64,000 nucleotides of DNA from Apis mellifera (Eukaryota > Arthropoda > Insecta > Hymenoptera > Apidae). The translations under genes were made by a program, and so were the position numbers. Below are positions 61,980 to 64,000 of the stretch, in pieces (the stretch's first letter is position 1; the number at the start of each line of letters is the position of its first letter). The notes below the pieces were generated by a model that was not told the DNA's origin, made no database searches, and worked only from the letters and a program-made list of their open reading frames with translations. The DNA lies in the NCBI RefSeq assembly GCF_003254395.2, contig NC_037650.1, positions 4,960,071 to 5,024,070 of the forward strand. The letters are read 5' to 3'.

Positions 61980-63595
61980 AATTTCCTCTCAATCTAGTTT
62001 CGCGCCGTCGAAGGATCCTTCCACGTTCAGCTGTACAATCGTGCGTACAATATTCCCTTATGCCGATGTGCCGTGGTTGTGCATTTTAATTAGAGCATCG
62101 GCCCCCGACTACCATCGTTTCCTAGTCTAGATTTATATCATACTTCGCGTGGTCGTTTGAAAAAAAAAAAAAAAGAAAGAAAAGAGTAATTGGGAATCGG
62201 AAGATTAATTGGAAACGTTTTAAAAAAAATTCAAATTACCGGCCAAATGAACGACGAAGAAGGAAACGTGGTAGAGGGCAGAGGGAACGAGAAGGGTGGT
62301 GGAGCTTTTTAATAAGCTACGTTCTTAAATGAACACTTTGTACAAATCCGATTGGGTCCGAAATTCGAACGTCCGGTTGGACCGATCCAATTGTCCCTCT
62401 GAAATCGAGATCGTGATATTCGATACTCCGAGATCAGGTGGTCATCCAAGGATGTTATATTTTCCTTCGAAATTAATCGAAGTTCTCCCGCTTGGGATGG
62501 ACGTCCCTTTTTCCTCTTTAAGATTCATCGCATACGCGCGAATCTGGCAAATAATTTCCGCGTGCGTCTCTTTCGATCGACTTTACTTTCAAAAAATGAA
62601 TTTATAAGTCGCGATAAGTTTTTTTCGATCGTCCCATCCCTCCTAAGTATGGAAAATTTTGCTATCGCGAGGAATTTTATTAATTCCTTCGAAAAATCGG
62701 ATTTTTCCCCTTATTTTGTTTCTAAAAAGGGAGACTTAGCAAATGGGGGATGTAGCCCAGTGCGAAAATTGATGTCTCTTAGCGTAACGTCGCTATAACG
62801 CTTAATTCCTCCAACGAAAGAACGGACAGAGACGAATGGGGTGCAGGTCGGTGTCCTCGTTATTGCGACCGATCTTTTTTTCTCTCCCTTCCTTTCTCTC
62901 CCTTTCTCTCTCTCTCTCTCTCGTTTCCTTTCATTCCTCTCCTCTCTCTCCTTTTTTTTTTGATCCGATCTTTTTTGGTTTTTTGACCATGTCCCAAGTA
63001 GAACAATAACTACCACCATTGGAACGACACAATCGTTATTTCGTTGGTCCGCTCAGTTTGCACGAGACATCAACCTCTCCCCCTCCCCCCTCGTCACGGT
63101 CCCATCGTCCTGCAGTTGCGCTTGTCTCGCGCAAACCGATATCTGATATCACGTTTTAATTAACTTAGTTTCACGGAATACGCTCGCGGCACACGGATAC
63201 GCCGAATATTTCGCGATACAGGTGATAAAAAAGAAGTCGAGGCGTTTTTTTTCTCCTTTTCAAGATTTTTATTTATATGCAAAAAAAGAAGAAATAATAC
63301 GGGAAAATAAAACGCAAAAATAAGGGGAGGGGGGGAAGGAATGAACGATGCAAACATTTTAACAAATTAGACGAAAACTAATTGTTTCGTGAATATTGCG
63401 AATTTCCCGAATTTCCATTTGTTTGACCAACTGAATGTGTGTGCAATCGTTCAATATTATTCCGACGATGATGAAGTCGAGAAAATTATTATTTGTATCG
63501 ATTTGTATTGTTGTTTATTATCGACCATTGTTTCATCTGTTAATTATTCCAGGGACTAGCAAATTGTTATGCACACTGATATCGTTGGTATTTTG
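61980..63595. other. Unique DNA with poly-A and C/T runs
   Basis: This includes an A run at 62161-62174, C/T-rich text at 62876-62960 and G-rich text at 63324-63339. A plus-strand frame at 62329-62607 was read and not recognised. Confidence 0.4.
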
Positions 63596-63599
63596 TGAT

Positions 63600-63622
63600 G
63601 GGAGGGGCGGGGCGGGGGAGGG
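63600..63622 (+). other. G-quadruplex motif, five G runs
   Basis: G3-A-G4-C-G4-C-G5-A-G3 on the plus strand: five runs with one-base loops, the strongest quadruplex pattern in the window. Confidence 0.7.
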
Positions 63623-63659
63623 AAGGCCTCGATGTGCTCGTACGTTTAAAAGATAGAGG

Positions 63660-64000
63660 CTATTGAGTTAACCATCCTCGCCCATGGGATCAAGCCGAGG
63701 CGGCGCGTTACGAAGTTATAAGTCTTTAAACTTTAATTTTAAGTTGAATTCTCGGGCAGAGTCGAGTTGAGTTTCAGCTTTAGTTTTGCGGTCAAGTTTT
63801 TGAAACCTTAAGAACCATCGTCCAAGATTTTATAATAAACTCCGAATCGTTTATATCCACGGTAGTATCATTGCTCGTGACGATTCCGTAACGAAACAAC
63901 ATGTATACATATCTCGCGAGATCTCGAATTTTGTAACATTTGCTTGCGTTTCACGTACGTATTTTTTCCATCTCCGTTTTAATTTCGAGAGAGAAATCGT
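63660..64000. other. Unique DNA to the window end
   Basis: Nothing recognisable. The window ends in unique sequence with no open frame of note. Confidence 0.4.

Overview
The window looks like non-coding DNA, intergenic or inside a very large intron, from an insect, most likely a hymenopteran and probably a bee. The reasons are: moderate GC with abundant CpG words (CGAT, TCGA, ACGT), many short CT/GA, TA and trinucleotide microsatellites, almost no long open frames, and no recognisable transposon. This is a judgement by eye; no composition statistics or searches were run. No bacterial gene organisation, rRNA, tRNA or CRISPR was found, and no reading frame could be matched to a known protein family.

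Layout. 1-8 kb: mostly unique CpG-rich DNA with a pyrimidine-biased tract (about 0.5-1.1 kb), a purine-biased tract (about 2.45-2.78 kb) and two G-quadruplex motifs. 8.3-8.7 kb: a minus-strand open segment behind a good splice acceptor. 8.7-36 kb: long unique stretches broken by microsatellites, a diverged duplication at 13.7-14.1 kb, poly-T runs near 19.4 kb, a weak exon candidate at 25.9-26.1 kb and an E-box/CRE-type cluster at 29.06-29.10 kb. 36.3-37.3 kb: a minus-strand open frame, an 11-bp hairpin and a plus-strand segment with good splice signals at both ends.

37.47-42.30 kb holds the most conspicuous structure: a satellite array of 25 head-to-tail AT-rich units of about 193-194 bp. It has a visible higher-order arrangement of four unit types (D-A-B-C, about 774 bp). 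Identical copies in the left-central part indicate recent homogenisation, and the right half is older. 42.3-64 kb is again mostly unique, with a 48-bp (TA)n tract, four G-quadruplex motifs, a second diverged duplication (58.37-58.66 kb), several perfect inverted repeats, and weak exon or small-ORF candidates at 46.4, 49.9, 54.4-55.0 and 61.7-62.0 kb.

No gene is called with confidence. All coding entries are low-confidence candidates based on open frames plus splice-like or start-like context. They are reported so that transcript or comparative data can confirm or remove them.
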